The position numbers were made by a program, and so were the translations under genes. Shown here piece by piece: positions 1 to 9,618 of a stretch of DNA of 64,000 bases. A model generated the notes under the pieces. It made no database searches, had not been told where the DNA came from, and saw nothing but the letters and a program-made list of their open reading frames with translations. Position 1 is the first letter of the stretch. Each line of letters opens with the position of its first letter. Source of the stretch: Sphingomonas adhaesiva (GTDB taxonomy: Bacteria; Pseudomonadota; Alphaproteobacteria; Sphingomonadales; Sphingomonadaceae); assembly GCF_002374855.1 (NCBI RefSeq), contig NZ_NWVC01000003.1, positions 310,001-374,000 on the forward strand, written 5' to 3'.

Positions 1-666
1 CTCGCCTCTCCGCGCGTGCAGCACACGATCGCGCTGATGGCGGCGCGTCGGATCGCGCACGATCCGACCGCGGTGACGCTGGAGCTGCTGATGGGCGGCC
101 GCGACGGCCAGCCCAACCCGGCCGTCGCCGATTATATCGACCACCTGCCGATCGGCCTGCAACGCCGCCGCCGCCAGGCGATCGCGCCGATCGCGGGGCC
201 GGCAGACGCCGCCGCCTATGACGGCGCGATGACCAAGGTGAGGCAGGTGCTCAAGCTGCTCCACGACCGCGGTATCCGGCTGCTCCCCGGCACCGACGAT
301 CAGACCGGCCTGTCGGTGCATCGCGAGTTGCAGATCTATGCCGAGGCGGGGATTCCGACGCCCGACGTGCTGCGTCTCGCGACGCTGGGGTCTGAGCGCT
401 ATCTGGGCCGCGACCAGCAGCTCGGGACGATCGCGCGCGGCAAGCTTGCCGATTTCGTCCTTCTGCCCGGCGACCCGACGCGCGACCTGCGCGAACTCCA
501 CCGCATCGCCCTGGTGGTGAAGGACGGCACCCTCTATTTCCCGGCGGAGATCTACCCGGCGTTCGGCGTCAGACCCTTCGCGCCCGCCCCCAGGCTGATC
601 CCGCCGCCGCCCGTGTCGAAGGCGACCGGCTCTGGGCCGGCGCATGACGCGATGGATGAATTCTAA
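1..666 (+). CDS. amidohydrolase family protein, C-terminal part (5' end outside the window)
   Basis: The reading frame is open from the first base, so only the C-terminal 221 residues are visible. The sequence GTDDQTG contains the aspartate that ends the metal-binding set in the amidohydrolase (imidazolonepropionase/prolidase-like) superfamily. It is followed by the characteristic tail in which the barrel returns to the small beta domain (LGTIARGKLADFVLL, then GDPTRD). Members are metal-dependent hydrolases of amides, lactams or dipeptides. Sitting beside S10 peptidases and a TonB receptor, it probably hydrolyses a peptide-derived substrate, but the true substrate cannot be read from this fragment. 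The gene converges on the S10 peptidase gene that follows, with 89 bases between the two stop codons. Confidence 0.8.
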   Translation, partial: LASPRVQHTIALMAARRIAHDPTAVTLELLMGGRDGQPNPAVADYIDHLPIGLQRRRRQAIAPIAGPADAAAYDGAMTKVRQVLKLLHDRGIRLLPGTDDQTGLSVHRELQIYAEAGIPTPDVLRLATLGSERYLGRDQQLGTIARGKLADFVLLPGDPTRDLRELHRIALVVKDGTLYFPAEIYPAFGVRPFAPAPRLIPPPPVSKATGSGPAHDAMDEF

Positions 667-755
667 ACCAGTCCCCGCTGTTTTGCGCGTAGCGGCACTC
701 AGGCTGCCTGCTCTGCGCGCCTCAATCCCTTCGTTTGCCGATCACCGGAGGTGGA

Positions 756-2270
756 TCACCGCCCCGCCGCCACCGCCGCGACGAAGCGGTGAAGGTCGGC
801 GCTGAGCGCTGCCAGCGCGTCGGGGTCTTCGAAGGCGGAATGGCCCGAGGGGTAGCGGTGGAAGGCAATGCGGTCTGCCGGTACGTCGTTCTGCTCGATC
901 GCGAACTGGCCGGCGTAGACGGGCGTCGTGATGTCGTAATAGCCGCCCGCCGCGAACGCGCGCAGCGTCGGCTTCGCCGCCATCGCCGCCCTCAGATAGG
1001 GCGCGAACGATGTGGCGCGGTAACTGCCGCCATATTCCTTGTCCCAGTTCCATGTGAAGTTGATGCCGAGGTTGAGGCTGCGATAGCCACTCGGCAGCGC
1101 ATAGCCGAGCTCGTCGCGCAGATACGTCTCGATCGTCGTCGCCGTCCCCGATCCCAGCGACATCGACGGATCGTCGAACGGCGGTCGCATGTTGCTCGCA
1201 GCGATCGCCCGCGTCGCGCGCCCGTCGAGCTGTCCGGTCCTGAGGCCTTTCGCCGCCAGCAGCCCGAGCATGAAGTCCCGCCGCTCCAGCCGCAGGTCGT
1301 GCGCTGCCAGCGTCGCCGCAGGAATGCCGATCAGCGCCGCCATGCGCGCCGCGACCCGCTGCTTCTCCGCCATGGGCAGCGCCGGCCCCTGCATCAGCGC
1401 CGCGGCATAATCGGTCTGCGCGAAGTGCAGCGCCGCGTCATACCATTGCGCGACGCTCCGGCCGGCGCGATCGACCGCGCCGTGATACCAAGCGACCGCC
1501 GCCAGCGTCGGCAGCAGCACGGCATCTGACACCACCGGCCCGTCGCTGTCGCCGATCGACAGCGACAGCAGCACGACGCCATCGGGCAGCGGCGCCTTCG
1601 CCTTCATGCTTTCGTTGAGGATCGCCAGCGCCCGCGAGGTGCCATAGCTCCCGCCCACCAGCAGCACGGGCGACCCCGTCCGCCCGTTCGCCGCCAGCCA
1701 CCCCGAGATCATCGCCGCGACACCGCGCGCATCGCCGCCCACGCCGAAATAGCCCGACGCATCCTTGCCCTTGATCGGCATCGACGCGCCGGTGCCGACC
1801 GGGTCGATGAAGACGAGATCGGCGACGTCGAGCAAGGTGAAGCGATTGTCTTCAAGATGCGTCGCCGCGCCGCTGCCGACCATCCGCCGTGGCCCGAACG
1901 CCTGCATGTGCAGCGGCGACGACGACGCGCCCGGCCCGCCGTTGAACACGAACAGCACCGGCCGTTGCCCGGCCGCGCGCGGCATGTCGGCGACATAGGC
2001 ATAGCTGACGCCAATCGCGACCGGCGTACCGTCAGCGCCCGGCATCGCCTGTTCGCTGACGATCGCGCGATAGGCGATGGGCTTTCCGCCCAGCGTGATG
2101 CGATGCCGCGTCGTCACCACCCGCGCGCTCGGCCCATCGCGCGGCACCATCGGCTCCATCGCGCGCAGGAAGGCCGGCGACATCGGCGCATCGCCGCCGT
2201 CTTGCGCCGGAAGCGCGGCCGGCGTGGCGGCAAGGACCAGGGCGACGGCATGATAGGGGAGGCGGCGCAT
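756..2270 (-). CDS. exported S10 family serine peptidase (paralogue 1)
   Basis: A 504-residue protein with an N-terminal signal peptide (about residues 1-22, ending PAALPAQ), so it should work in the periplasm or outside. The S10 (serine carboxypeptidase) fold is marked by FNGGPG (about 109-114, substrate-carboxylate loop), FIDPVGTG, the nucleophile elbow GGSYG with Ser208, and C-terminal Asp (YYDITTP) and His (PSGHSAFE) motifs that complete the triad. The usual elbow is GESYG. Here the Glu is Gly, which removes one carboxylate-recognition residue known from yeast carboxypeptidase Y, so strict carboxypeptidase activity is uncertain. It lies 18 bases downstream of the class V PLP enzyme gene on the same strand and is probably cotranscribed with it. 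Confidence 0.88.
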   Translation of the reverse strand: MRRLPYHAVALVLAATPAALPAQDGGDAPMSPAFLRAMEPMVPRDGPSARVVTTRHRITLGGKPIAYRAIVSEQAMPGADGTPVAIGVSYAYVADMPRAAGQRPVLFVFNGGPGASSSPLHMQAFGPRRMVGSGAATHLEDNRFTLLDVADLVFIDPVGTGASMPIKGKDASGYFGVGGDARGVAAMISGWLAANGRTGSPVLLVGGSYGTSRALAILNESMKAKAPLPDGVVLLSLSIGDSDGPVVSDAVLLPTLAAVAWYHGAVDRAGRSVAQWYDAALHFAQTDYAAALMQGPALPMAEKQRVAARMAALIGIPAATLAAHDLRLERRDFMLGLLAAKGLRTGQLDGRATRAIAASNMRPPFDDPSMSLGSGTATTIETYLRDELGYALPSGYRSLNLGINFTWNWDKEYGGSYRATSFAPYLRAAMAAKPTLRAFAAGGYYDITTPVYAGQFAIEQNDVPADRIAFHRYPSGHSAFEDPDALAALSADLHRFVAAVAAGR

Positions 2271-2288
2271 CGGGCTTTCCTTCGAAGA

Positions 2289-3524
2289 TCAGGCGCGCGG
2301 CAGCGCGGCGAGCAGGCGTTCGATATCGTCCAGCGTGTTGAACACCGACGGGCTGACGCGGAAGCGGTTGCGCGACAGGGTGATCTGCATCTTCGCGGCC
2401 TTGAGCGGCGCGGCGAGCCGCTCGCGCGCACCCTCGACAATGCAGGTGACGAGCGGGGTGCGGCTGTCGGGCGGCGTCACGACCCGATAGCCGCGGCTCG
2501 CCAGTCCCTCGTGCAGCCGGCGCAAGAGCGGCACGCGATAGGCGGTGATGCGATCGACGCCGAGATCGAGGATATGCGCGAGCGACCAGTCGAGCATCGC
2601 CGAGACGGTGTGGGCATGCGTGCCGCCTGCGAACAGACCCTCCATGTCGGCACGAGGCGTCACGTCGGCGACGGGATAGTCCACCCGCGTCGGCGGAGGA
2701 TCGAACGGATAGACGTGCGGGTCGAACCGATCGAGCTGGTAATAACCGTAGCGCGTCCGCCGCAACCGATCGTGCAGGTCGGCGCGGACGTAGAGGAAGC
2801 CCAGGCCGAAATCCCCCATCAGCCATTTATAGCTGGCGCAGGCGGCGAAATCGACGTTGCTCGCCCGCACGTCGACCGGCACCGCGCCGGCGGCATGGAT
2901 GATGTCGGCATAGACCAGCGCGCCCTTCGCATGCGCGATGTCGCACACGCGTTTGAGGTCGTGCTCGAAGCCGTTGTAGGTCGACACCAGCGACAGCGCG
3001 ACGAGCCGCGTCCCCGGCGCCACCGCACGTTCGATATCGTCGATCGCGATCCGGTTCTCGCGTGGTCGCAGCCAGACGACGTCGACGCCCTGCTTCGCCA
3101 GCTCCTCGTAGAGATAGAAGGAGCCGAAAAAGTGCAGCGTGTCGGTGACGATACGGCCCTTCTCGTGCGGGAAGCCGAGCGCGTCGATGATCGCCTGCTC
3201 GCCCGCGGTGGTGCTCTGGACGAAGGCGATCTCGGCCGGCGTCGCGTTGATGAGCCGTGAGAAGTTCGCCTTCACCCGCCCCTCGACCGTATCGGTGGGA
3301 AAATAGCCGTCCATCGTCGCGCGCTGCGCGAGGTACGCACGCGCTGCCTCGCGTGCGCCGATCGGCACCGGATGCATCGTCCCGGAATCCAGATACGTCC
3401 CCGGCATGGCGGCGAAGTTCGTGCGATCCGGCAGGGTGGCGGGCGCCGCATCGGCTGGCATTGCCAACGGCAGGGTAGCGGTTCCCGCCAAAACGCCCCG
3501 CCGCGTCACGCCCGCACTCATCAT
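2289..3524 (-). CDS. Tat-exported class V-fold PLP-dependent enzyme
   Basis: Resembles the aminotransferase class V group (isopenicillin-N epimerase, cysteine desulfurase-like). The N-terminus has a twin-arginine type signal (TRRGVLAG followed by a hydrophobic stretch and PADA), so the folded, PLP-loaded enzyme is expected in the periplasm. In this numbering the Schiff-base lysine is Lys233 in the SYKW motif and the PLP-ring contact is Asp207 in ADIIHAAG. I prefer the ATG at 3524 because a GGGGG ribosome site lies just upstream; an ATG at 3536 would add four residues. PvdN of Pseudomonas is a known Tat-exported PLP enzyme acting on a peptide, so action on a peptide side chain or amino acid in the periplasm is plausible here. 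Transcribed with the downstream S10 peptidase. Confidence 0.82.
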   Translation of the reverse strand: MMSAGVTRRGVLAGTATLPLAMPADAAPATLPDRTNFAAMPGTYLDSGTMHPVPIGAREAARAYLAQRATMDGYFPTDTVEGRVKANFSRLINATPAEIAFVQSTTAGEQAIIDALGFPHEKGRIVTDTLHFFGSFYLYEELAKQGVDVVWLRPRENRIAIDDIERAVAPGTRLVALSLVSTYNGFEHDLKRVCDIAHAKGALVYADIIHAAGAVPVDVRASNVDFAACASYKWLMGDFGLGFLYVRADLHDRLRRTRYGYYQLDRFDPHVYPFDPPPTRVDYPVADVTPRADMEGLFAGGTHAHTVSAMLDWSLAHILDLGVDRITAYRVPLLRRLHEGLASRGYRVVTPPDSRTPLVTCIVEGARERLAAPLKAAKMQITLSRNRFRVSPSVFNTLDDIERLLAALPRA

Positions 3525-3691
3525 CGAAACCCCCATGGGTGCAACCTAGCCGATCACCGTCGCATAGAAGTTGCGTGTTTCGGGCGCCGGCGTCGGCACG
3601 ACGTCACCGGGATCCGGCACGACGGGCCATATGCGCATAATCCTGCCGTGCCGTATCCGCTAACTCTCGACGGACGCAGGGAGATATCACG

Positions 3692-5095
3692 ATGATCCGC
3701 TCGGTGGTAATTGCGCTGATGTCGGCGGCGATCGGCGCGCCAGCCGCGGCGGCGGTCTGCGCGCCCGACGCGACGGAAACGCGCCATAGCGCCATGATCG
3801 GCGGCCGGCGGCTCGACTATGTCGCCTGCGTCGGCGCACTTCCGGTCCGTGTCGGGGAGGCGACCGCGCGGATCGTCTACACCGCGTACCTGGTACCCGG
3901 CGCCGGGCGCCCGCTCAGCTTCGTCTGGAACGGCGGCCCCGGCGCGGATTCCCGCACGCTGCACTTCCACGCGATCGGCCCGCGCATCATCCGCGGCGGC
4001 GTGCTCGCCGACAACCCGGCGACCCCGCTCGCCCGCACCGACCTCGTCTTCGTCGATCCGGTCGGCACCGGGTTCAGTCGCGCCAACACGCCGGCCAAGG
4101 CGAGCGCATTCTACGGTACGCTCGCCGACATCGCCTCGACGGCATCCTTGATCCGCGACTTCCGCCAGCGCTATCGCCGCACCCGCGACCCGCTTGCCCT
4201 CGTCGGCGAGAGCTTCGGCACGTGGCGCGCGGCAGGCGTTGCAGAGGCTCTGATCGACGCGCACATCCCGGTCGTCGGCCTCGCGCTGATCTCGGGCGGC
4301 ATCCCGCTTGGCGAAGAACGGGGCGGTGAACGGCGCAGCGCACTGTCGCTCGTCAATCGCGCGGCCACCGCCTTCGCCCTCGGCAAGCTGACACCCGATT
4401 TGCAGCGCGACCAGGGCGCCACCCTCGCCGAAGTCCAGCGCTGGGCCGATACGATCTACGCCCCGGCTCTTGCCGATCCCGCCGGGCTGAGCGCCTCCGC
4501 GCGCGCCGCAGTCGTCGACCGCCTCGCCCGCTACCAGGGGCTCGATCCTGCGACGATCGACACGAAGACGCTGTGGGTTTCCCCCCGCGACTTTCGCACT
4601 CGTCTGCTGGGACCGGAGGGCAAGACGCTCGGCATCTTCGACATGCGCCAGACCGCCAGGGCGGCGCGCGGCGAGGAAGACGCGCTCGTCCTCGCCTATT
4701 ACCGGGGCGACCTGCGTTACGGCGCCGGCCGATACGCCGGTATCGACGCGCCCGCCGAGGACGTCGGCGGCCAATGGCGCTACGACCAGTCGCCGATCAC
4801 CAAGGAGTCGCTCGCCCGCGCCATGGCCGGCGAAGGACCGCCGAGCGCATCGCAGCCCTGGATCCAGCGGTCCATGACCAAGGACCCCTCGCTGCGCGTG
4901 TGGGTCGCGACCGGTCTCTACGATTCGTTGAACAGTTGTGCCGGCAACGCCGCCACCGTCGCCGCGCTGCCCGCGGCTATCCGCGCCCGCTTCATCCTGC
5001 GCTGCTTTGCCGGCGGTCACATGATGTATGAAGATCCTCGGGAAACTCGGCGCTTCGGCGACGAACTTGCAGCCTTTCTGGGCGCAGGCGCATAA
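3692..5095 (+). CDS. exported S10 family serine peptidase (paralogue 2)
   Basis: A 467-residue protein with a signal peptide ending near APAAAAV. Core S10 motifs are WNGGPG (about 79-84), FVDPVGTGFS, the nucleophile elbow GESFG with Ser174 and the catalytic His in AGGHMMYEDP. Unlike paralogue 1 it keeps the Glu before the nucleophile, so serine carboxypeptidase-type removal of C-terminal residues is the likely reaction. It starts at ATG 3692 behind a GGGAG ribosome site, diverges from the class V enzyme gene over 155 bases that must hold both promoters, and heads a run of five same-strand genes (peptidase, TonB receptor, aminotransferase, peptidase, permease). Confidence 0.88.
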   Translation: MIRSVVIALMSAAIGAPAAAAVCAPDATETRHSAMIGGRRLDYVACVGALPVRVGEATARIVYTAYLVPGAGRPLSFVWNGGPGADSRTLHFHAIGPRIIRGGVLADNPATPLARTDLVFVDPVGTGFSRANTPAKASAFYGTLADIASTASLIRDFRQRYRRTRDPLALVGESFGTWRAAGVAEALIDAHIPVVGLALISGGIPLGEERGGERRSALSLVNRAATAFALGKLTPDLQRDQGATLAEVQRWADTIYAPALADPAGLSASARAAVVDRLARYQGLDPATIDTKTLWVSPRDFRTRLLGPEGKTLGIFDMRQTARAARGEEDALVLAYYRGDLRYGAGRYAGIDAPAEDVGGQWRYDQSPITKESLARAMAGEGPPSASQPWIQRSMTKDPSLRVWVATGLYDSLNSCAGNAATVAALPAAIRARFILRCFAGGHMMYEDPRETRRFGDELAAFLGAGA

Positions 5096-5261
5096 TTTTT
5101 GCAGGAACCCCCATGGGCGCGATCGATGCCGGCCTGAACCGGGCGTAGCGGCCGCATCAACGCAAGAACGTGCCCGACCACGCCCGCTATCTTCGTCGGC
5201 AGGGCGCAAGGCCGACGGCAGCCGCCGCGGACCCGCGCGGGGCGATACGAAGGGGGGCTTC

Positions 5262-8200
5262 ATGCAGACGACGCATAACGGGATGATCCGTGGGTGGATG
5301 GCTTCGACCGCGGTGCTCGCCGCGCTCATCGCGGTGCCGGCGGCCGCCCAGCAGGCGCCGATGCCATCATCCACCGACGGCTCCATCGCGAATAGCGCGG
5401 CGGCCCTGCAAGACGGGCCGCAAGCCGACAGCCCGGATGCGATCGTCGTCACCGGGTCGCGCATCCGCCGCGCCGGTCTCGACAATGCCGCACCCGTCGC
5501 CGAGATCACGTCGCAGGCGATCACCGATCGCGGCTTCATCACGGCCGCCGATGCGCTCAACAACCTTCCTTCCAACGCGCCCGTGCTCAACCAGGCCGAT
5601 GGCAGCGGCAATTCGAGCGGCCCCGGCTATCAGGCACCGAATCTCTTCAATCTCGGACCGGGGCGCACGCTGACCCTGTTCAACGGCCGGCGCATGGTGA
5701 CAAGCGGGTCCGGCATCGGCGCCGGCGACGGCGTCGGCAACGCTTTCGTCGACGCCAACATCATTCCTCTGGGCCTGCTCGACAGGGTCGAAGTCTATCA
5801 GGGCGGCGGCGCCGCGGTCTACGGCTCCGATGCGATCGCCGGCGTCGTCAACTACATCGTCAAGAAGGACTTTGCGGGGCTGGAACTCGACGCGCAGAAC
5901 GGCATCTCCAGCCGTGGCGACTATGCGACGCACAGTCTGCGCGCCACCGCCGGCCGCAACTTCGGCGACGGCCGCGGCAACGTCGCCATCGACCTTGGCT
6001 ATTCGAAGTCGCCGACGCTGATGTTCTCGGCGCGCCCGCTCTCCAATCTCGGCCGCCTTACCGTCAGCAATCCCGCCGACACCGGCCCCGCCGACGGCAT
6101 CCCCGCGGTCAAGGAAATCTTCAACGCCGCCTTCTGGCCGTTCAACGCCAATGGCGTGATCTTCACCCGCCCTGCACCGGTGCAGCCGTTCCTTGCGCGC
6201 AGCGGCGGTAACGCCCTGCAATTCGCTCCTGATGGGAGCGTCATTCCCTACAACACCGGCGCGATCCAGGGCATTCCCTTCGCCTCGGGCGGCGACGGCT
6301 TCAAGTATCAGGCACTCGCCGGCCTGCGCACCGGGGTGGAGCGCTATACGGCGAACCTCGTCGGCCACTACGACCTGACCGATCGCCTCACCATCTCGAC
6401 CGAACTGCTCTATGCGCGCACCACCGGCACCGAGATTCCGCAGGGCAACAGCTACACGACCCTCAATGCCGGCTCGTCCAGCGGGCCGATCGCCTTCACG
6501 ATCGCCAATCCCTTCCTGACGGCGCAGGCGCGTACCCTGCTGAGCGGCGCCAGCGCCGCCTTCGCCGGCGGTGCGCCGCTCTACCTCTCCAAATATTTCT
6601 ACGATCTCACCCCCTCGAACGACCAGACCACCCGCACCGACACCTATCGCGTCGCGCTGGCGCTCAACGGCGACTTCGACGTCGGCAGCCGCAACTTCTA
6701 CTGGTCGCTCGCCGGCAGCTATGCCCGCGTGGACGGTGCGCAACGCAGCTGGCAGGTCGTCAACAACCGCTTCCAGAACGCGATCAGCGCGGTCGCGAGC
6801 GGCGGCCGGATCGTCTGCGCGATCAACGCCGACGCGACCACCGCGAACGACGATGCGGCCTGCGCGCCGATCAATCCGTTCGGCGACGGCAATGTCAGCG
6901 CCGCCGCGCGCGACTATGTCAGCACCCGCGCCGGCATCGACTGGAAGAACGAACAGGTGGACCTGCTCGCGACGTTGGGTGGCACGCTCGCTAGGTTGCC
7001 GATGGGCAATGCCGACTTCAGCATCGCCTACGAGCATCGCGACGAACGCGCGCGCTTCGATCCGCTCGCCGCCAACCGCGCCGGCAGCTTCGGCACCGGG
7101 GTGCGCCAGATCGCGCAATCGGGCGGCTACAACACCGACGAGGCCTCCGCCGAGCTGATCGTACCGCTCGTCGGCAAGGACGTCACGCTGCCGCTCGTCC
7201 GCCTACTGGAGGCGAAGGGCGCGTTCCGCTACGTCGATAACAGCTATGCCGGGCACCAGAACGTCTGGGATCTCGGCTTGCGCTGGGAGGTGGTGCGCGG
7301 CGTCACGCTCCGTGGCTCGCGCAGCCGCAATTTCCGCGCGCCGACGCTCACGCAACTGCTTGCGCCCTCGTCGAGCGGGCTCAATTCGACCGGCTTCGAT
7401 CCCTGCGACGCCGACCGGATCGCCAGCGGCCCCAATCCCGCCCAGCGGCGTGCGAGCTGCCTCGCCCTCTTTACCGCCAATCCGGGTTACGGCGTCGACG
7501 CCGACGGCACCGGCACGGGGCTGAGCGCCGCCGCGCGCCTCGCCCGCTTCCAGGACCCGTCCGAGAATTTCCAGCGGGCGACGGTGACCACCGGCGGCAA
7601 CACCGCCTTGCGCAACGAGATTTCGAACACCTGGACCTATGGCATCCTGCTCCAGCCGCGTTTCGTCCCGGGCCTTACGATCAGCGCCGATCGCATCGAG
7701 ATCGACCTGAGGGACGGCCTGTCCGCCTTCACCACCGCCGATTTCGCCGCCGCCTGCTACGACGATCCCAATCCCGCCGCCGGCGTGTGCAGCGCCTTCA
7801 CCCGTCTCGCGACCAGCGACGGGCTCAGCCCCGGCGGAACGATCGTCACCGGCACCACCACCACGTTCAACGCCGGCGTGATCCGCTACCGCGGCGAGAA
7901 TTACGTGATCGACTATCAGTTCGCCCCCGGCGACCTGTTCGGCGGCGGCGACCTCGGCCGGCTGCAGCTGACCGCGGCGGCGACGCACACCACCCTCCTC
8001 ACCACCTCGGTTACAGGCACCACCTTCGTGCGTACCGACGGCACCTATCTGTCGCCGACCTGGGTCGGGCGGTTCAACGCCGCCTGGAGCAAGGGGCCGC
8101 TCCGCCTCACCTACCAGCTGCAATATCGCGACCGGACCGCGGCGGGCGCCAACGTGTCGATCGAGACGACGCCCAATCCCGTCCTCGCCCGCAACATCGT

Positions 8201-8354
8201 CCACGACGTGTCGGCGCAGGTCGATATCGGCACGGTGGCGTTGCGCCTCGGCGTCGACAATCTGACCGACAAGGACCCGTCCTATCCGCAGATCGCCTAT
8301 GGCGACATCCTCGGTCGGCGCTTCTACGCCGGCGCGCGGATCAAGCTCAACTGA
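5262..8354 (+). CDS. TonB-dependent outer membrane receptor
   Basis: A 1030-residue outer membrane transporter. The ATG at 5262 is preferred over longer frames because it follows an AAGGGGGG ribosome site and begins directly with a signal peptide (ends near PAAAQQ). The mature N-terminus has the sphingomonad TonB-box-like run AIVVTGSRI, then a plug domain (about residues 60-220) and a long beta-barrel ending in Asn. Such large receptors import oligopeptides, oligosaccharides or other solutes too big for porins, using TonB energy. Flanked by exported peptidases, it most likely imports a peptide or peptide fragment. No FecA-type N-terminal signalling extension is visible. Confidence 0.9.
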   Translation: MQTTHNGMIRGWMASTAVLAALIAVPAAAQQAPMPSSTDGSIANSAAALQDGPQADSPDAIVVTGSRIRRAGLDNAAPVAEITSQAITDRGFITAADALNNLPSNAPVLNQADGSGNSSGPGYQAPNLFNLGPGRTLTLFNGRRMVTSGSGIGAGDGVGNAFVDANIIPLGLLDRVEVYQGGGAAVYGSDAIAGVVNYIVKKDFAGLELDAQNGISSRGDYATHSLRATAGRNFGDGRGNVAIDLGYSKSPTLMFSARPLSNLGRLTVSNPADTGPADGIPAVKEIFNAAFWPFNANGVIFTRPAPVQPFLARSGGNALQFAPDGSVIPYNTGAIQGIPFASGGDGFKYQALAGLRTGVERYTANLVGHYDLTDRLTISTELLYARTTGTEIPQGNSYTTLNAGSSSGPIAFTIANPFLTAQARTLLSGASAAFAGGAPLYLSKYFYDLTPSNDQTTRTDTYRVALALNGDFDVGSRNFYWSLAGSYARVDGAQRSWQVVNNRFQNAISAVASGGRIVCAINADATTANDDAACAPINPFGDGNVSAAARDYVSTRAGIDWKNEQVDLLATLGGTLARLPMGNADFSIAYEHRDERARFDPLAANRAGSFGTGVRQIAQSGGYNTDEASAELIVPLVGKDVTLPLVRLLEAKGAFRYVDNSYAGHQNVWDLGLRWEVVRGVTLRGSRSRNFRAPTLTQLLAPSSSGLNSTGFDPCDADRIASGPNPAQRRASCLALFTANPGYGVDADGTGTGLSAAARLARFQDPSENFQRATVTTGGNTALRNEISNTWTYGILLQPRFVPGLTISADRIEIDLRDGLSAFTTADFAAACYDDPNPAAGVCSAFTRLATSDGLSPGGTIVTGTTTTFNAGVIRYRGENYVIDYQFAPGDLFGGGDLGRLQLTAAATHTTLLTTSVTGTTFVRTDGTYLSPTWVGRFNAAWSKGPLRLTYQLQYRDRTAAGANVSIETTPNPVLARNIVHDVSAQVDIGTVALRLGVDNLTDKDPSYPQIAYGDILGRRFYAGARIKLN

Positions 8355-8396
8355 TGGCCCCGCCCGGTCGTTCGCGGCCGGGCGGCCCCGCCCACC

Positions 8397-9617
8397 ATGC
8401 CTCTTGACGCGCGGACCCTCGAGATGACCCGGCCGGACGAACCCGACCACGCCTTCGCGACCAGCGCGTCATGGGCACGCGAATCCTATTCCCATTGGGT
8501 GCGCCGGGTGATCCGCGCCGTCCGGTCGGAGCGCAATCTGCTCGTCGGCCTGTTCGACAGTTCGGTGCCCGAACCCGTCGACCAGCTGCGCCGGATCATC
8601 GCGGACGGCTTCGGCGACACGATTACCTCGCGCTACACCAGCGCCTTCACCAACGGGAACCCCTATGTCGTCGCCGAGCTTGCGCGAATCTATGGGGTTC
8701 CGGCGGAACGGATCGTCTGCACCACCGGCGCGACCGGTGCGCTGTCGCTGATCTATCGCGCCATGCTGGCGCGGGGCGAGCGGGTGCTGGTGGAATCCCC
8801 GGGCTTCGACCTGTTCCACACGATTGCCGAGACCTATGGTTACGGCGTCGACCGCTTCGCGCGGCACGGCGACGATTTCGCGATCGACGTCGCGGGGCTG
8901 GAGGCGGCCATCACGCCGGCGACGCGGCTGATCGTGCTATCCAACCTCCACAATCCGTCGGGCATGGCCTTGCCCCCCGACACGCTCTCGGCGATCGGGG
9001 CGCTGGCGGAGGCGCGCGGCATCCACGTGATCGTCGACGAGGTCTATGGCGACTACGTCGATCCCGCCTTGCGCCCGCCGCCCGCCTCGCGGATTGGACC
9101 CGCGCTGATCAGCATCAGCAGCCTCACCAAGTCCCATGGTCTCAGCACGCTGCGCTGCGGCTGGATCGTCGGTGCGCAGGAGCCGATCGCCCGCATCCGC
9201 GCCCTTGCCGAAGAAATCGACTTCGGCGTGTCCAACCTCTCGCACGCCGTCGCCGCGCTGGTGCTCGAGCATCCCGAGATCTTCGAGGATTATCGCGCCG
9301 GCATGATGCGCCGGGCGCGTCCGATCCTGGAATCCTACCACGCGCATTGGTGCGAACAGGGCCTGGTCACCGGCGCGCTGCCGCCGTTCGGCTGCATCGC
9401 CTTTCCGCGGCTGGTCGGGATCGACGATACCGTGCGTTTCTCCGAATGGCTGGCGGATCGCTGCGGCGTCGTCGTCGCGCCGGGCGAGTATTTTGGCGCG
9501 GCGGGGCATATCCGCATCGGCTTCGCACGGGCACCGGCGGATGTCGATTACGGCTTGCAGGCGCTGACCGACGGGCTGATCCGCTATCGCGACCGGCATG
9601 ACAGGGGGATCGGATAA
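8397..9617 (+). CDS. fold-type I aminotransferase (class I/II)
   Basis: A 406-residue cytoplasmic PLP enzyme. Recognisable sites are the phosphate loop near TTGATGA, Asn186 in NLHNPSG, Asp214 in VDEVYGDY (pyridine nitrogen partner), the Schiff-base lysine Lys245 in SSLTKSHG, and Arg253. It transfers the amino group of an amino acid to a 2-oxo acid; the donor cannot be deduced. It may act on an amino acid released by the peptidases and imported by the permease of this cluster. A second ATG at 8424 is possible, since neither start has a strong ribosome site. Its stop lies one base before the start of the next gene, which indicates coupling. Confidence 0.85.
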   Translation: MPLDARTLEMTRPDEPDHAFATSASWARESYSHWVRRVIRAVRSERNLLVGLFDSSVPEPVDQLRRIIADGFGDTITSRYTSAFTNGNPYVVAELARIYGVPAERIVCTTGATGALSLIYRAMLARGERVLVESPGFDLFHTIAETYGYGVDRFARHGDDFAIDVAGLEAAITPATRLIVLSNLHNPSGMALPPDTLSAIGALAEARGIHVIVDEVYGDYVDPALRPPPASRIGPALISISSLTKSHGLSTLRCGWIVGAQEPIARIRALAEEIDFGVSNLSHAVAALVLEHPEIFEDYRAGMMRRARPILESYHAHWCEQGLVTGALPPFGCIAFPRLVGIDDTVRFSEWLADRCGVVVAPGEYFGAAGHIRIGFARAPADVDYGLQALTDGLIRYRDRHDRGIG

Positions 9618-9618
9618 G

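Noticed and set aside
3554..5611. Long minus-strand open frame opposite the second S10 peptidase
   Set aside because: It is the antisense shadow of a gene with clear S10 motifs; its translation is low-complexity Arg/Ala/Gly-rich. The same applies to long frames opposite the receptors and at 27737-30070.
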